NCBI RefSeq assembly: GCF_030704535.1
Contig: NC_081817.1
Location: 28,893,001 to 28,957,000, forward strand
Reading direction: 5' to 3'
From: Vitis vinifera
Taxonomy: Eukaryota > Streptophyta > Magnoliopsida > Vitales > Vitaceae
Length of the DNA stretch: 64,000 nucleotides
In this document: piece by piece, positions 1-26,939 of the stretch
Layout of the letters: each line of letters begins with the position of its first letter
Position numbering within the stretch: the first letter of the stretch is position 1
The notes under the pieces: generated by a model
The model's input: only the letters and a program-made list of their open reading frames with translations
What the model was told of the DNA's origin: nothing
Database searches by the model: none
Position numbers and translations under genes: made by a program

Positions 1-682
1 CACGTATCCATCATTGAGAGAACCCATTAAAAAAAACCATAAAATCATAAATGGGGTGGCAGTGTTATACCTCATTTATAGCTGTTCTAATGTGTTCTTC
101 TTTCCCACTGGATGTGCTTAGTATCTCTTTGAAGACATCATCATTATTTTGGATTTAGTTTTAAAACTCAAATATTAGCCTAAACCCTCAAGCTTAAATC
201 CAAACACAATCATTATGTGTTAATAAAAGTCATGAAAATTAATTAACTCAAATAGAGACCTGGGTATTTATGACTGAAAGTATCCCATATACTGGGACCT
301 CTGCCACCTTCTTTTGCTGCACCTTCGTACTGAAAAATCCATGCACAGAACACATTCATTTATATCAAAAATAAGAATATGACATGATATAGAATATGTA
401 GTGTACCATACTTCAAATTTGAATATTTGAAATTCATGAAAAAAAAAATGAATTTAGGTACTAATGAATTTATGTGAAATATGTACAAATTAAATTAAAA
501 TTAATCTATATAAATTCACAAAAATATCTCCTTACCTGATAAGAAGCCGAGGCTGTTCCAAAAATGAAACCGGCCTGAAAACTACTCCGATTGAAGGAGG
601 CAGCAACCACTGGCTCAGTCCAAGCCACTGAGCCAACCAAGATCAGTAGGCCTAGGAGCAATGAGCACTGATGAGCTGCCAT
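1..682 (-). CDS. GH1 beta-glucosidase copy 1, 5' end only (exons 1-2; continues beyond the left edge)
   Basis: Exon 1 is 536-682 (147 bp, ATG at 682) and ends at a GT donor. Exon 2 is 260-329 (70 bp) and begins after a TTTCAG acceptor. The rest of the window to base 1 is intron 2. Exon 1 encodes 49 residues: a hydrophobic signal peptide ([19 protein letters not shown]...), then the GH1 N-terminus FNRSSF...FGTASASYQ. Exon 2 continues [23 protein letters not shown], so the sugar-contacting Gln of the SYQYEG motif is present. Exon lengths match the intact copies at 13715-20532 and 27653-34111. One difference is Gln for the usual Pro in SSFPAGF. No break is visible in these two exons, but exons 3-13 lie outside, so intactness is unknown. 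The promoter and upstream flank to about 3.1 kb closely match those of the 20.5-kb copy. Confidence 0.85.
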
Positions 683-3600
683 GAGAAGCTGTGGTTTGAA
701 GGTTCATCTTCACTCCCTTCATATAGATCTAAATTGAGGAAATCAACCAATTGATGACATGACATTTTTTACTATAAAATAAGGTTTATATATATATATA
801 TATCTCTGAATCATTCAGTTAAGAAAACGTGATGGGATGACTATCGACGATATGATAAATATTAGTATTTCCAAGAAAACTCGTCTTGGAGTCTCATTAA
901 TTAAATTGTTGGATAAGCGGAACAAAGAGGATATCTTTTTCCAAGCTGACCAACTATTCACAATACCATTTAGAAGATTTATATAAATTGAAGCGGTGAT
1001 TATGCTGAGAAAAGAATGGAAAAGTTCAACCAATAAACAGGATTATTTCGTTTTTCAGCTCTCCAAAAGGCACTTTTTTTGGTGTGAAATCTGTAGGCAT
1101 ATTATATATTGTTATCAAAATATGGTTAGAACTAATCGGAGTGCGTCAAAATGAGACAATTATTTACAAACATCGATGTTGTATATCTCAATGATTTTTG
1201 ATATATTATATATTATGGATATTTTTTTTCTATAATTATAATTTGACAAACATAATTTATAGTTTGTTTGATAATAATTTTATTCAAAATATTTTTAATA
1301 GAAGTATTTTCAAGAGAACCACCTATCAAATGTTTGTCCAAATAACGTCACAAGTGATTTTTCAATATTACAAATGATTTTTTTAGAATTTTAAAAGTAT
1401 TTTCTAAAATTTGTCAAACACCTAAATTTTTTTTCAAAAATGTTATTTAAACTAAAAACGCTTTCTAAAATCAATGTCAAATGGACTCTTAAAACCTATT
1501 TGGTAGTGATTTTAGAAAACATTTTTAGTCTTTCTAACACTTATTAAATAAAATTTTTTAAATATTAAAAATGTTAAAAGCACTTTTTATAATTACTATC
1601 GAACATACTCTTAATTGTTTTTAGTATAAAAATATTGAAGTTGAAGTTTAACGTCCCATAAATGTAATTGCATTAAATATTATCTTTATTTTTTTTGTCA
1701 TTATGAAAAACTCGAATATCACTAGTAAAATGTTAAACCTTTTAAAGAAAAATGAAAAATTGATAGCAAAACCATAATGGCAAACAAATATTTTTAGAAA
1801 AAATAAAATAAAATCCGTGTTACTTGGAACTGAGAAAAGATAATGGAAGCACTAACCCATCCTCATGAAAACTTCCTTAAATTAAATGGTAAGGTACGTA
1901 ATATATTTTTATTCTTGATCCATGAAAGTAGAGGAAGGAATGACAAAACTTAATTAATTATTAATTCAAAGAACTTGTTGCTGTCTGGACTGTGCTATAG
2001 GAGGCTCTAGAGAAGTCAGAATAGGAGAGCACTCATCTTGGGTGGGTGTGATGTCATTAATACAGATATAACAACAAAAAACTTGTCCTTCAGTTAACCG
2101 TATTTTACTCCATCTAGGTGATTGCTAATTTTCAGTATCTTATGTCTACTGCTCCTAAGCTATAGGTAATGTAAAATATAAACATTTGCATACAACAATC
2201 AATGATTTATTAATATGAATAATTGAAAGTTGGAGAGTTGATTTATTTGTTTAAGACCGCATGAATCACTCTTGATTAAGATAATGAAGAAGGGAGCAGC
2301 TTTTATTGAAATATACGTATGGATGTTTCTTCAAATATACGTATGGATGTTTCTTCAAATATAAGTAAGACGATCTTTTAGTCATCCTGCTGTAAATATT
2401 TGAATATAACTACTGAAAGGTACCAGATTGAGGCCAAGCATACTTAATTTGAAAGTGTCAAAGGAGATGAAAATTAAGAAGGTGACTCAGCTAACATTTG
2501 TTGAGTCCAAGTCTTGATAAATTGGAGTTTCAGATTCATGATTTTCCATAGAACCTTTGATACCATCAAACAATCTAGAAACTTAAATTATTAGGCAGAA
2601 TGATCAATAACATACATTAAGTTTATTTAAACTACAACCTTAACATTTAATTAGGGTAAAATTAATGGTATAAAATTGTTATCATATAAGTGTTGAAGTT
2701 TTAACCTAAGTCTATATGATATAAATTGTTGGCTTGTTACTTAAAAATTAAGGGTTTGTTTGACAACATTTTTGAAAAAGGTTGTAAATTATTTTTTTTA
2801 AATGTTTCTTAAAGACATTTTTAGCATAATTCTTACAAAAAATAGGTTTTATGAACAAAATTTTGTTTGAGAATTCACGTATGAAAAATAATTTTTTCAA
2901 TTAATTTATTCTCTCTGTAAATAACACTTATATCTATAATTAAAAAATTCCTAAAATATTCTTTATATCTTTTATTGTTTCTCAAATATTTTACAAAAAA
3001 CACTTAAAAATAACATGTTTTTTAGAATGAATTCTCAAAGAAATAATTTTCAATAAAAAATTTCAAATATGTTTCTAAATTAGAAAATTATTTTAAAAAA
3101 AAACAAAAAAATAAAAAAAATAAATAAAGTTCCTAAATAAATTCTAAGCTTTGAAGCTAAATATGTCATACAAGTGACTTATTCACCATTTAAGAGTAGT
3201 GAGTTAAAGAGCTTGACCCAACAATTCACAAGGTGACTCAGAGTCATATTAGAAATATTATCCATATTATGGATAAGGTAAGAATGTAAAGCTAAGAAAC
3301 GTCAAAGTTTGCATGATGAAGATTAACTCATCAAGGGTTGAAGATTTTTTTTAGGTTAATTTCACGTAAAACTAGGTTGGGCTAAATTAGGAATACATAT
3401 GATCATTTAAGGCACCAAAACTCATCCAAGTTAAATCAAATTGTTTTGTATCTTTTCAAAAAACGGATGAATTACCTTTGCAAATAAAATCATATTAAAA
3501 TTAGGTACTTTATATTAAAATTAGGCACTTCATATTAAAATTAGCTAATTCATATTTAAAAGGTTTTCAACATCATAAGAATTTTTTTTTTTTTTTATAG

Positions 3601-4680
3601 CTAAAAGTTGAAGATTTTTAGTAATCAAGAAGCATATGGGAAATGGTGAATTGCCCAATTCATCAATTAGGGAGGTTTTGGTAAAGAGACAAGGCAATGA
3701 CTACAGATTGAGCAACTAGTCAACCGATCAAGTTATCTCTTTCTCAACAGTCACTTGCTATACTTTGTACTTCCAATGGCTAGTTGTGTTGTCGATTGCT
3801 TGATCAATTGGTATAGTACAAAATGTGCCTAACTATTATTTCCACATTGAAACTTCTATTTAAAACTCTTCGGGCACATTTATGAATGAGATGAATCTTG
3901 AGAAATTATTGTTAAATCATTTATTTGAGTTTTAAAAAGTGTTTGAGGATATAATTAATTACTTTTACTTATTCATACTTAATGTATCTTTAATCCTAGT
4001 TTCTTTGTAAAGGTTAAATGAGGTCTACTCCAAGTGTAGAAGTTTGAAAACTTTGGCTTAAAAGCCTTATTAATAGTGGAATAACCTTAAGCTTGACATT
4101 GAAGTTAGAGAAAAGTAGACATATATTAGTGGGTTGTCTTAAACTATTATAAATGAAAATTGCATCTCTCTTACTTTGTTTCTCTTTTGTTTGATTGCAA
4201 TTTATACAATTATTCTTACTTACTTTTAAATTTGTTAAAAAATATTATTGAAAAAGACATCCAATTTAACCCCTCTTGGGTCTATGCAGAGGATTGATTA
4301 ACTTTTCACACATTGACATAGTGTTGAAATTGAATATACGAGAGTTGACAGATCTACAATATTAGTGAATATATGAGAGTTGGCAGGTCTACAGTATGTT
4401 GGATGTTATTTGTTAATACTTGTAAAGAAAACAATGTAAGGAAAGAGTTTGGAAAATATGTCTGTCATTTCGGTTGTTTAAACTCCTAACATGATCTCAC
4501 TTTGAAAGGAAAGACAACAAATGAAAAGAGGGATAGATAGAAAGATTCCTTGCGGATTTAAATAAAACAATCCTACAAGAAAATCAAAGTTTTATTTTCT
4601 ATGAAATGTGGATACAAAAGAGATGATCATCTCCATCTTATTGAATACATACATTAAAAAGATAATGTTGTGAAGTCCCT
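683..4680. other. Intergenic: upstream flank of copy 1, MITE-like repeats, 3' flank of copy 2
   Basis: No gene is recognisable. From 690 to about 3130 the DNA aligns by eye with 20530-23220 upstream of copy 3. It includes two AT-rich blocks (about 1190-1620 and 2745-3130) full of TTTGATAA/TTTTCAAAA-type words, like the AT-rich MITEs common in plant introns. A 25-bp direct repeat lies at about 2310-2360. Bases 3165-3290 match 24110-24210. Bases 3292-4680 match 38285-39641, the 3' flank of copy 5. A (TA)n run is at 788-803. The short ORF at 815-1033 has no homologous counterpart in the other copies and is not called. Confidence 0.6.
718..725 (-). promoter_or_regulatory. Weakened TATA box of GH1 copy 1
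   Basis: Read on the minus strand this is TATATGAA, where the two intact genes have TATATAAA at the same distance (about 36 nt) before the ATG. The change is a single A-to-G. Function is inferred from position only. Confidence 0.45.
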
Positions 4681-10780
<6,100 letters not shown>

Positions 10781-10821
10781 GAAGAGCTGTGGCTTCAAGG
10801 TTCAGCACTTCACTCCCTTTG

Positions 10822-10827
10822 TATATA
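10822..10827 (-). promoter_or_regulatory. TATA box of GH1 copy 2
   Basis: A TATATACAAAGG-type element about 42 nt before the copy 2 ATG at 10780, in the same place as the TATATAAAGGG of the intact copies. Called from position and sequence only; the gene behind it is a pseudogene. Confidence 0.4.
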
Positions 10828-12959
10828 GACCAAAATTTAGGGCATTAATCAACATTAAGGATTATTTTTTACCATGAAATAAGATTTTATTTTTTATTTT
10901 TTATTTTTTATTTTCTATATATGTGGTGACCCCAATGTAATAAAACTAGAGTGGATGAACATATACATTTCACACATCAGCCTTTAAAATCATTATACCT
11001 ATAAAACGAGTATAAATATTAAAATATTAATATGAATAAAATATTATTTTATATATATATATATATTTGAAAATTAATAAATATTAACTTAAAGTATGGT
11101 ATAATTATTTTGTTTATTTATTAAATTATGGATTATTATAGATGAATATATCTTTTATATTAGATTAAATTATTTAATTAATTATAAGAAAAGTTAATAA
11201 AATAACATAATATAATAATCCTTTTTAATAATATATCTCATACCATGAGATGTATTATGTAGAATTTTTTTAATTATATTTTATTTAATCGTTTTTTGCA
11301 ATAGTGAAAAATCAAGATTCAACAAGACTATATAAATTTCATTTTTTTTAAATATTTTTTATTTTTTTATTTTTATCAAATGTATTTTCAAGAAAAAGGA
11401 AAACAACAAAAAAAAAAGGAAAGAAATCTAAAAGCGTTTTCTTAGAAGAAAAACAAGTGAAAATCATTTAATTTCTAACTGTTTTAAAGAAATTATTTCC
11501 AATTTTCTCAATATCATGGAATTGTTTATGTCATGGAAAAAATCAAAGTTGGCAAATGACATGGCACACATTGGAGGACAGAAAAGCGACTTACTGGCAG
11601 GTGAGGAGGTGGCATTGATGAAGTCATTAACCAGGAAGGAAATCAAAGGAAAGATAATTGGAATGAGAATATATCCAAGGAGGATCCAAAAAAATTTCTA
11701 AAAAAATTTAAATGTATATTTAGGTATTGGAGACTATTTCTAAATAAATTTAAATGTATATTTTAGGTATTGGAGACTATCTCAAATTCTTCTTAGAAAA
11801 AACATGTTTTAATGGGCTGATTATAAAATATTTATAAAATGCAAACTCTTCTTTTCATATGTCAAACCATATCAAATGAACTCGAAATATTTATTGTTTT
11901 TATGTATTTTCATAATAAATCTAGTATCCGGAAATTACCTTGTGAAAGTAAATTTTTAACTAAAGCAAATAGTACTTTTGACCTTTGAGTGCATAAAAAT
12001 AGCACTATCTTTAACTATTCTATAACATAAAGAATGGACACCGTCATTCTTTGACTATTAGTACCATTTAACTATTACCTTTGAGTGCACAATGAGTAAA
12101 TAAAGAACGATTTTAATGCTTAAAATTCTAAAACAAATTTAGCTCACGATATATATATATATAAAAGTTAGGATGCATTTGAAGTAACACTAAAATAATT
12201 TGCAAGTGAAAAATCAATACACTTTTAGAGAAGAGTTTTGAATATAAGAAAAGAGTTTTTTCTAATTGAATTAAGAGGACATATTAACTTTTACTATGTG
12301 TAATCCATTTCTTCACATAATTAAGATTATGGAATGTGTTATATGGGATCCATGTAAAGGAGGACTTGCCTTATGTTGAAATATGGTACTGTTAATAATA
12401 ATTATCAATATCAATTTTTAGATAATTACAAAGATAATTATCAAAATAATAATAATTATCTCTAAAAACATTGAAGATAACATCAAAGAGAATTTCCTAA
12501 CCTTTAGGACCTCTTTAACTTTTAAAAAACACTCTCAAAATTTGAAAAAAATTATAGAGTCCACCAAAGAATTTAAGAAACTTTACAAATCCTCAAAAAC
12601 TTGAAGAATAAGTTTGAAGATCCAAAAATAAAGTTTGTAGCATATTTAATCCAAGATCAAGCATTAACAATTTTAGTCAATATTACTTAGATCAAACTTA
12701 GATCAAGTCAAGTCAAGATCCAAGGCCCATACCTAGTCAAGCTTCTTTTTAGTCATTAACCATAAAACAAATATATATTATTATACTTATTATTTTAAAA
12801 GGTTAATTTGTTTCGTATTCTCTATTCAAGTGAAAGTTGTGCGTACACCAATGCATCGAGAGCTATTTTACAAATTAATAAGGGTTTATTGGTTTCATAA
12901 TCTTCTATTTAAGAAAAATTTGTGCGTTCACCAATATATCAAGAGGTATCTAAGTAATT

Positions 12960-13650
12960 ATAAATTTATATTAAAATGATGCCAGGTTTTTCTAATAGAT
13001 TATGTTATTTCTTTCTAATAGCTGTAATATATAAATGTTTTTTATTGTATAAAATGCATATGGTATGCTGTTCTTATATACTCATCGTGGAGAAATCAAT
13101 TTGATGAAATGATATGAAAGTACAAATATTGTTTTAGTCATTTAAGCTCTTAACATGATCTTACTTTGCTAAGGAGGATAATAATGAGATGAGAGACAAA
13201 ATGTAAAATCAACCCACAAGAAAATGCATTATGGATTTAATTAAAATAGTTCTTGTAAAAATCAAACCTATTTTGAAATAGGGATACAAAATTCTCTATT
13301 TAAGAGAAATTTAATTGTATACCAATATATCAAGAGCTGTCCATGTAATTACAATAATATATAAATGCCTTTATTTTATAAAATGTATAGTGTATGCTAT
13401 TATTAGCTATTCATTGTAGAGAAAACGATTAGATGAAAGGATATGAAAGTATCATGCAATTCGATGAGAGGATTAAAAGTACAAATATCATTTTAGTTAT
13501 TTAAACTCTTAACATGATCTTACTTTGAAAAATAGGACAATAATAAAATGAGAGATATATTATAAAATCAACACATAGAAAGATGTATTATAGATTTAAT
13601 TAAAGTAGTTACATGCGAGGACCAAACATATTATGAAATGGGGATACAAA
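12960..13650. repeat. Imperfect tandem duplication downstream of copy 3
   Basis: Two units of about 320-350 bp share ordered words: a TATAAAATG(C/T)ATA block, GATGAAA(T/G)GATATGAAAGTA, a CATGATCTTACTTTG block, a GGGATACAAA block and CCAATATATCAAGAG at the junctions. The same arrangement occurs below copy 4, so the unit duplication is older than the split of copies 3 and 4. Boundaries are approximate. Confidence 0.55.
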
Positions 13651-13714
13651 GAGATGATCATCTCCATCTTATTTAATTTATACGTTGAAAAGATATTGTT
13701 GTGGAGCTCCTCTA

Positions 13715-20532
<6,818 letters not shown>

Positions 20533-20567
20533 GAGAAGCTGTGGTTTGAAGGTTCATCTTCACGCCC

Positions 20568-20575
20568 TTTATATA
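20568..20575 (-). promoter_or_regulatory. TATA box of GH1 copy 3
   Basis: TATATAAA on the minus strand, 36 nt before the ATG, followed by GGGCGTGAAGATGAACC. If transcription starts 25-30 nt past the TATA, the 5' leader would be only about 5-10 nt. The same spacing is seen in copy 4. Confidence 0.6.
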
Positions 20576-23500
20576 GATCTAAATTGAGGAAATCAATCAA
20601 CCGACGTCATGACATTTTTTACTATAAAATAAGGTTTTATTATCTATATTTTATATATATATATATATATATATTTCTAAGTCATTCAGTTAAGATAACG
20701 TGATGGGATGACTATTGACGATATGATAAATAATATTTTAGTATTCCCAAGAAAATTTGTCTTGGAGTGTCATTAATTGGTAGATCAGGAGAATAAGGAG
20801 GATATTTTTTCTAAGCTGACTAACCACTCACAAGATTTATATAAATTGAAGCAATGATTCATGAGCCCAAATTTCAATCATTTAGCTTCCACCTTTTCAT
20901 TAATATGAAAAAGAAAAAACCCTTCAAAACTTTTCTCAAATGCTAATTATGATGAGAAATGAATGAAAAGTTCACCAAAAAAAAACAGGATTATTTCGTT
21001 TTCAGCTCTCCAAAAGGCATTTTTTGGTGTGAAAATTTCATCCATAGGCATATTATATGTATTATTATCAAAATATGGTTAGAACTAATAGGAGGATTAG
21101 TCAAAATGAGACGATTATTTACAAACATCGATATATGTCCATGATTTTTGATATATTAGATATTATAAATATTTTTTTTATAATTATAACTTGATAAATA
21201 TCGTTTAGTTAATATTTGATAATATTTTTATTCAGAGTGTTTTTAATAAGAATGCTTTCTTTGAAAGTATTTTTAAGAGAATCATTTATTAAATTTTTTT
21301 TATAAAACACTATAAATATTTTTTAAAAAAATTTTAAAAATATTTTCTAAAATTTATCAAACACTTATTTTTTTTTTTTCAAAACTACTATTTAAAGTAA
21401 AAGTGTTTTTTAAAATTACAACAAAACGGACTCTTAATTATCTTTAGTAGGAGGACATTGAAGTTGAAGTTTGAAGTCCCATAAGAATAATTGTATTAAA
21501 TATTAACTTTTTTTTTTTTTGTTTTTTTGCCATTATGAAAAACTTGAATATTTCTAATAAAATGTTAAAACTTTTTAAAGAAAAATAAAAAATTGATAAC
21601 AAAACCATAAAATAAATTTCATTAATTAGTACTCTTATAAATATATTTCATACTTAAATTTTATTTTTAAAAGAATAAAATTTAGTTTTTACAGAATTAT
21701 TGACAACTCCTATTTAAAATATTTTTACTTAACATCTCTTCAAAAATTAAATTTGATAGTGAAATAAATTTATAGGAGTGTTATTTAATGAAATTTGAAA
21801 CCAATAGTGATAGCGTGTATTTACAACAAATCTCAAGGTCCTGATGAAAAAAAACCAAAAAATTAAAATCCATGCTACTTTGAACTGAGAAAAGATAATG
21901 GAAGCACTAATCTATCCTCATGAAAATTTCCTTAAATTAAATGGTAAGATACCTAGTGATTTTTTATTCTTGATCCATGAAAATAGAGGAAGGGTGCTAT
22001 GCTATAGGAGGCTTTTGGGGAAGTCAAAATAGGGGAGCACTCATCTTGGGATGGGTGCTATGTCATTAATACAGATATAATAACAAAAACCTTGTCCTTC
22101 AATCAATCATATTTTACACCATCGATTTATTATGTCTACTGCTTCTAAGCTGTAGACAATTTAAAATATAGACATTTGCATATAGCAATCAATGATTTAT
22201 TAATATAAATAGTTGCAAGTTGGAGAGTGGATTTATTTGTTTAAGACCACATGGATCAGTACTTCTGATTTTAGATAATGAAGAGGGGAGCAGCTTTTAT
22301 TGAAATATATGTAAGGATATTTCTTCAAATATACGTAAGATCTTTTAGTCATCCTGCTGTAAATATTTGAAGATCTCTATTGAAATTAATCAGATTAAGG
22401 TCAAGCATACCTAATTTGAAAGTGTCAAAGGAGGGAGATGATGGAAATTAAGAAGGGTGACTCAGCTAACATTTGTTGAGTCCGAGTATTGATAAATTGG
22501 AGTTTCAGATTCATGATTTTGCCATAGAACCTTTGATAACATCAAACAATCTAGAAACTTAAATTATTAAGCAGAATGATCAATAATAAATTTATTTAAA
22601 CTACATCCTTAACATTTAATTAGGGCAAAATTAATGGTATAAAATTGTTATCATATAAGTGTTGAAGTTTTAGCCCAAGTCTAGATGACATAAATTGTTG
22701 ACTTGATAGTTAAAATTAAGAGTTGGTTTAACAATATTTTTGGAAAAAGTTAATAGAGGAATATTTTTTGAAAATATATCTTTAAAATAATTTTTAAGCA
22801 TAATTCTTATAAAAAAAAAGCACTTTTATGAACAAAATTTTGTTTGAGAATTCACATATGAAAATAATTTTTTGGCAACCTTCTTAAATTTTTTTTTGAG
22901 CATAGTTCTGAAATATATATATATATTTGAGAATTCTAATATGAAAACTAATTTTCTTGGTTTATTCTCTCTAAAAGTAGCACTTCTACCTATAATTTAA
23001 AAAATTCCTAAAATATTCTTTATATCTTTTATTGTTTCTCAAATATTTTACAAAAAACACTTAAAAAATAACATGTTTAGAATGAATTCTCAAAGAAATC
23101 ATTTTCAATAAAAAATTTCAAATATATATTTTTTTAAAATTAGAAAACTATTTTTTGAGAAAACAAAAAATTTAAAAATAGTTCCTAAATAAATTCTAAG
23201 CTTTTAGGTTAAAATGATATCTTAACATGTTATTAGTGTTTGATTGATGTAGGTTGTCTTGAAACTTGTCTAGTGTTTATTTTTTCCAGTTTCTTAGCCT
23301 TTGAAGGCTATAAAGGGATTTAGAAAAGGCTAACCTAAGAGGGGATTATAGGTCATCTTTATCTATCTCTTGTTCAATGTCAAGCATAATGTTCATTGCT
23401 TTGTTTAAAATTTTGAAAAATAGTTAATATAAACTAGTCCTCCACACCAAGAAGATGTTACTAATTTCCCAACAAAGAATTAGAATATTTGTTGTGTCTA

Positions 23501-24546
23501 GTATCTTTAAGGCTTATTAATATAGAATTATTAAGCTCTTCTATAGCTATGCAAGGGTTTACTTGTGATTTTGAACCAAACCTAGATCAAGGAATTTATA
23601 ATCCTCCTAGACTTCATTCATTATTGTTTTAGTTAATAATTTGAATATGATTTATGTTAGCATTTTTATATAATTTGTGGTTATTCATAATTATATTTGT
23701 ATAATGAATTGATATGTATTATTTAAGAGTATCAATTGATAGGTAGATGAATCAATTAATTGAGCATTCAAGAGTTTTGTGTATAAAAGACTAAAATTAT
23801 AAATAGGGAATTAGAAAATTTTTATTTATATGAATATGATGATACAACTTTTGTAACTCCATCATTATGAGGTTTAATTTGTACATAAAGTTTATGAATA
23901 ATTACTTGAATACATTTAAGTTGGTAACCCATCATTATCTATTAATTTATACATAATATTTGTAAATAATGAGTATAACTCTTATATAATTGTTGATGGA
24001 AAGACCAAGAGTTATAAATCTCTTTTATAAGGTTAAGGTCTCAAGTCACATTCTCATTCTTATGCCTTTAGTTGTTTACTTATAGCAACATACGCCATTT
24101 ATCTACCATATGAGAGTAGTGAGTTGAAGACCTTGATCCAACAATTTACTAGGTGACTCAAGGTCATATCATAAGTATTATCAATATCCTGGATTAAGGT
24201 AAGAATATAATTATTATTTTGTCATTTCTTTATTCTTTATATGTATTATGTTTTATGCATCCAAAATTGATTTTTCAAAATAATTATTTCCCCATAAAAT
24301 TTAGTTAACAATTTATTCATTGGTAATAGGAAGTTCTTTCATTGTTTTAATTTGATAGCTGGAGCAAAACTCCAAAGTTTCTCTATGATAGGCCAAATGA
24401 AGTGGAGGCAAATGTAAAATCAAATGAAGTTGAAGAAACTACATAAAAACAGTGAGCAAAGAAAACAAAATCTCCTAAAAAACCAAATTATTGATACAAG
24501 AAGAGTAAGAATTTATTCTTGAATTTAAAATTTTCATGAGGTTAGA

Positions 24547-24744
24547 ATGAAGAATTTTAGATTCATGCAAAGAGAAAATGTTACATCATTTTATGGAAAC
24601 AATATAATGGAATTAGTGCCTAAACTTAATGATCAATCAGAGATAAGAACTAGTTGGATTTTTAGAACTAATATGGATGAAAGTGGTTTATTTGTTAGAA
24701 ATAGTAGTCGAAGGTTTGAAAATGGAAGAAGATACGATCGATAA
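24547..24744 (+). other. Conserved small ORF of unknown origin (65 codons)
   Basis: An ATG-initiated frame with a varied, non-repetitive composition containing GNNIMELVPKLND, then TSWIFRTNMDE and RRFENGRRYD. The duplicated block at about 37764-37955 keeps the same frame through GNNIMELVPKLND but then has TAG where this copy has TGG, and drifts. The protein-like composition and conservation of a 13-residue stretch suggest a fragment of a real gene captured in the repeat, perhaps one exon. I do not recognise the family. It could also be chance conservation within a recent DNA duplication. Confidence 0.3.
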
Positions 24745-26939
24745 GAAACCATTGCTTCTAAATTAATGTTGAATAAAATAGAATGGTACTTGTCTTTGTA
24801 TATTTTTCAATGTTAGTTTATACCAAATGAATATTGAAGTACATTTTGAATGTATCTCTCTCTCTCTCTATATATATATATGAATGAAGATTGTATGTTG
24901 GAAAATTTGATTCCATTTATGCTGCTAATATTTTTTCAAGTCATGTCTTCATTTTATTTATTTATTTTTTCAAAAAAGGCTCTTTATGATTTTAAGGAAG
25001 TTCCAAGAACTTAGTATAAAAGTTTGACCAAATCATTTTTGGAAAACAATTTTTTTTTAAAAAAAGATAGACACAATCTTATTTGCAAAAATACTAAATG
25101 ATGATATATTGTTTTATGCAAATTTGTTGATACCATGACTTCTTTATCATACTTACTTTTATTGATAACAAAAGGGTGGAGAAGTATTATTAGGTTACTA
25201 TTTTATAATTCAAATATATTTTAGCAATCCTATGATATTGATGCTTCTTATAATGATTAAGTACACCTCAAAATTCTTAAATTAAATATCTTCTTAAATT
25301 AAATATAAAGTTATATACAAAGAGTTTTTTAGCAATCTTAGTATTTTTATCATAAAAAGGGAGCAAATTGTTAGCCCTAGGTTTCATTGAATGCAAATTT
25401 TTAAGATAACAAAAGAATGCTTTGAGTTAAAGTTTTTATGATTCTAGATTTTTTGAAATTGAATTTTGACACATAAAATATTGAAATATGTTTTTCCTAA
25501 TATAAGATATATTTTTTCTAAGATGCACACACTACACTAGTCAAATTCTGGATAGAAGGTATGTTTGTTTTATTTAAAAATTGATGTATGCTCTCTGATT
25601 TTCTTATTATTTTTCATGTAAACTAGACTTTCTAATGACTTATGTGATTTTTGTGTGATTTTATGGGCCCTCTGAGCTAGTTTTGAAAATCGGCTTATGC
25701 ATGCTTTTGTATTCTGACATGTTATGGACCTTTTGGAACCTTCTTGTAATGTGAATTTATTCTAAATCTTGAATGATTGTTTGGTCACTTGGATGATAAT
25801 CTAGACATAAAAGATGCTTGCAGAAAATTGTTGTAATCAAATTCTTTTTTGATATATTTTTAGATTTATTTATGAAGATTTCTTTTTCTAATAGCTTGTT
25901 GGAAATTTTGCATTATACTCACTTTGTTGTTTAATTCAAGATTAATTGGCATCTGATAACCTGACATTGGTTGTTGTATTATAATGTAGACATAAGGAGG
26001 ATGTTGTATGATTTTTTTATTTTTTATGATAAAGTAATGATTTTAGATATTTGTTTAGGATTTTTGAAATGAATACAACTGCTCTACCTCTTGCTGAATG
26101 TTTTGTCTTAGTCTCTAATTTTGGTACTTCTTGCTATATTGTGCATTAGTTCAACTTTAGCAATGAGTTTGTATGACTCTTGTGAATAAGTGATATTTTC
26201 CTTAGACTTTTGTCATTTCCTTTATGTCGTACATATACCATGCATGTTAGGATTAGGTATCTTGTTATTTGTTATCGTAACCTATTCTAATCTCCTTTGT
26301 CTTATGGAAATACACTGTAAATAATTTATGCTATTTATGTACGCTCCTCACCTTTTATCTCCAAATTCTATAGATTTGTATGTTTCATGTGTGAACATCT
26401 CCATGTTTAATATTGTTATTGGTTGCTTTGATTGTTACTTGACTCTAACTAAGACCAAAATGCATGTTGTATATTATGTTATTTGAACTAACCTTGATGT
26501 TTTTATGATAGTGCTTTGAGTCGCAGTCCAGGTATGTACACTATCTTTTATGCTTTTGTCTTAGAATGATTATTTGGCTTTGGCATATTGTTAGGATTTA
26601 GATAATCACCTCTGCTTCCTATCATTAATTTATCGATTAATTGTCATACTTCACTCAACCTAGTAAGTAGAGACCTATTTTTAGGTCTTAAAAGGGGTGT
26701 TACCATTATGGTACATTCCTGATAAGTAACTTGACATCCAGACCTAGACTCGAGTTTCAAAATGGGTTTTTCCAAAAACGAGTCCTTTTGTTTAGGGATA
26801 TATTTCTTATTTTATTTTCCCTTTTAAAAATAAATAAAAATAAGTGATAACTCTAGTTTTTATAAAAATATAGTTTTTCATCTAAAAAGTGAGTCTTGCT
26901 ATCAAGTGAAGAAGTACGTGAAAAATACGGGTTTACAAA

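Larger units (their letters stand above)
10781..13714. other. Intergenic between copies 2 and 3
   Basis: No gene is recognisable. It holds a (TTTTTTA)n-like run at about 10882-10920, AT microsatellites near 11050 and 12148, a roughly 60-bp direct duplication at about 11695-11795 (sharing AAATGTATATTT and GGTATTGGAGACTAT), and the 3' flank of copy 3. That flank contains two imperfect tandem units (about 12960-13310 and 13320-13650). The same paired units lie downstream of copy 4 at 26940-27250 and 27290-27575. Confidence 0.55.

Noticed and set aside
2310-2360. Short direct repeats as a possible CRISPR-like array
   Set aside because: Only two units without spacers; a simple tandem duplication in plant DNA.
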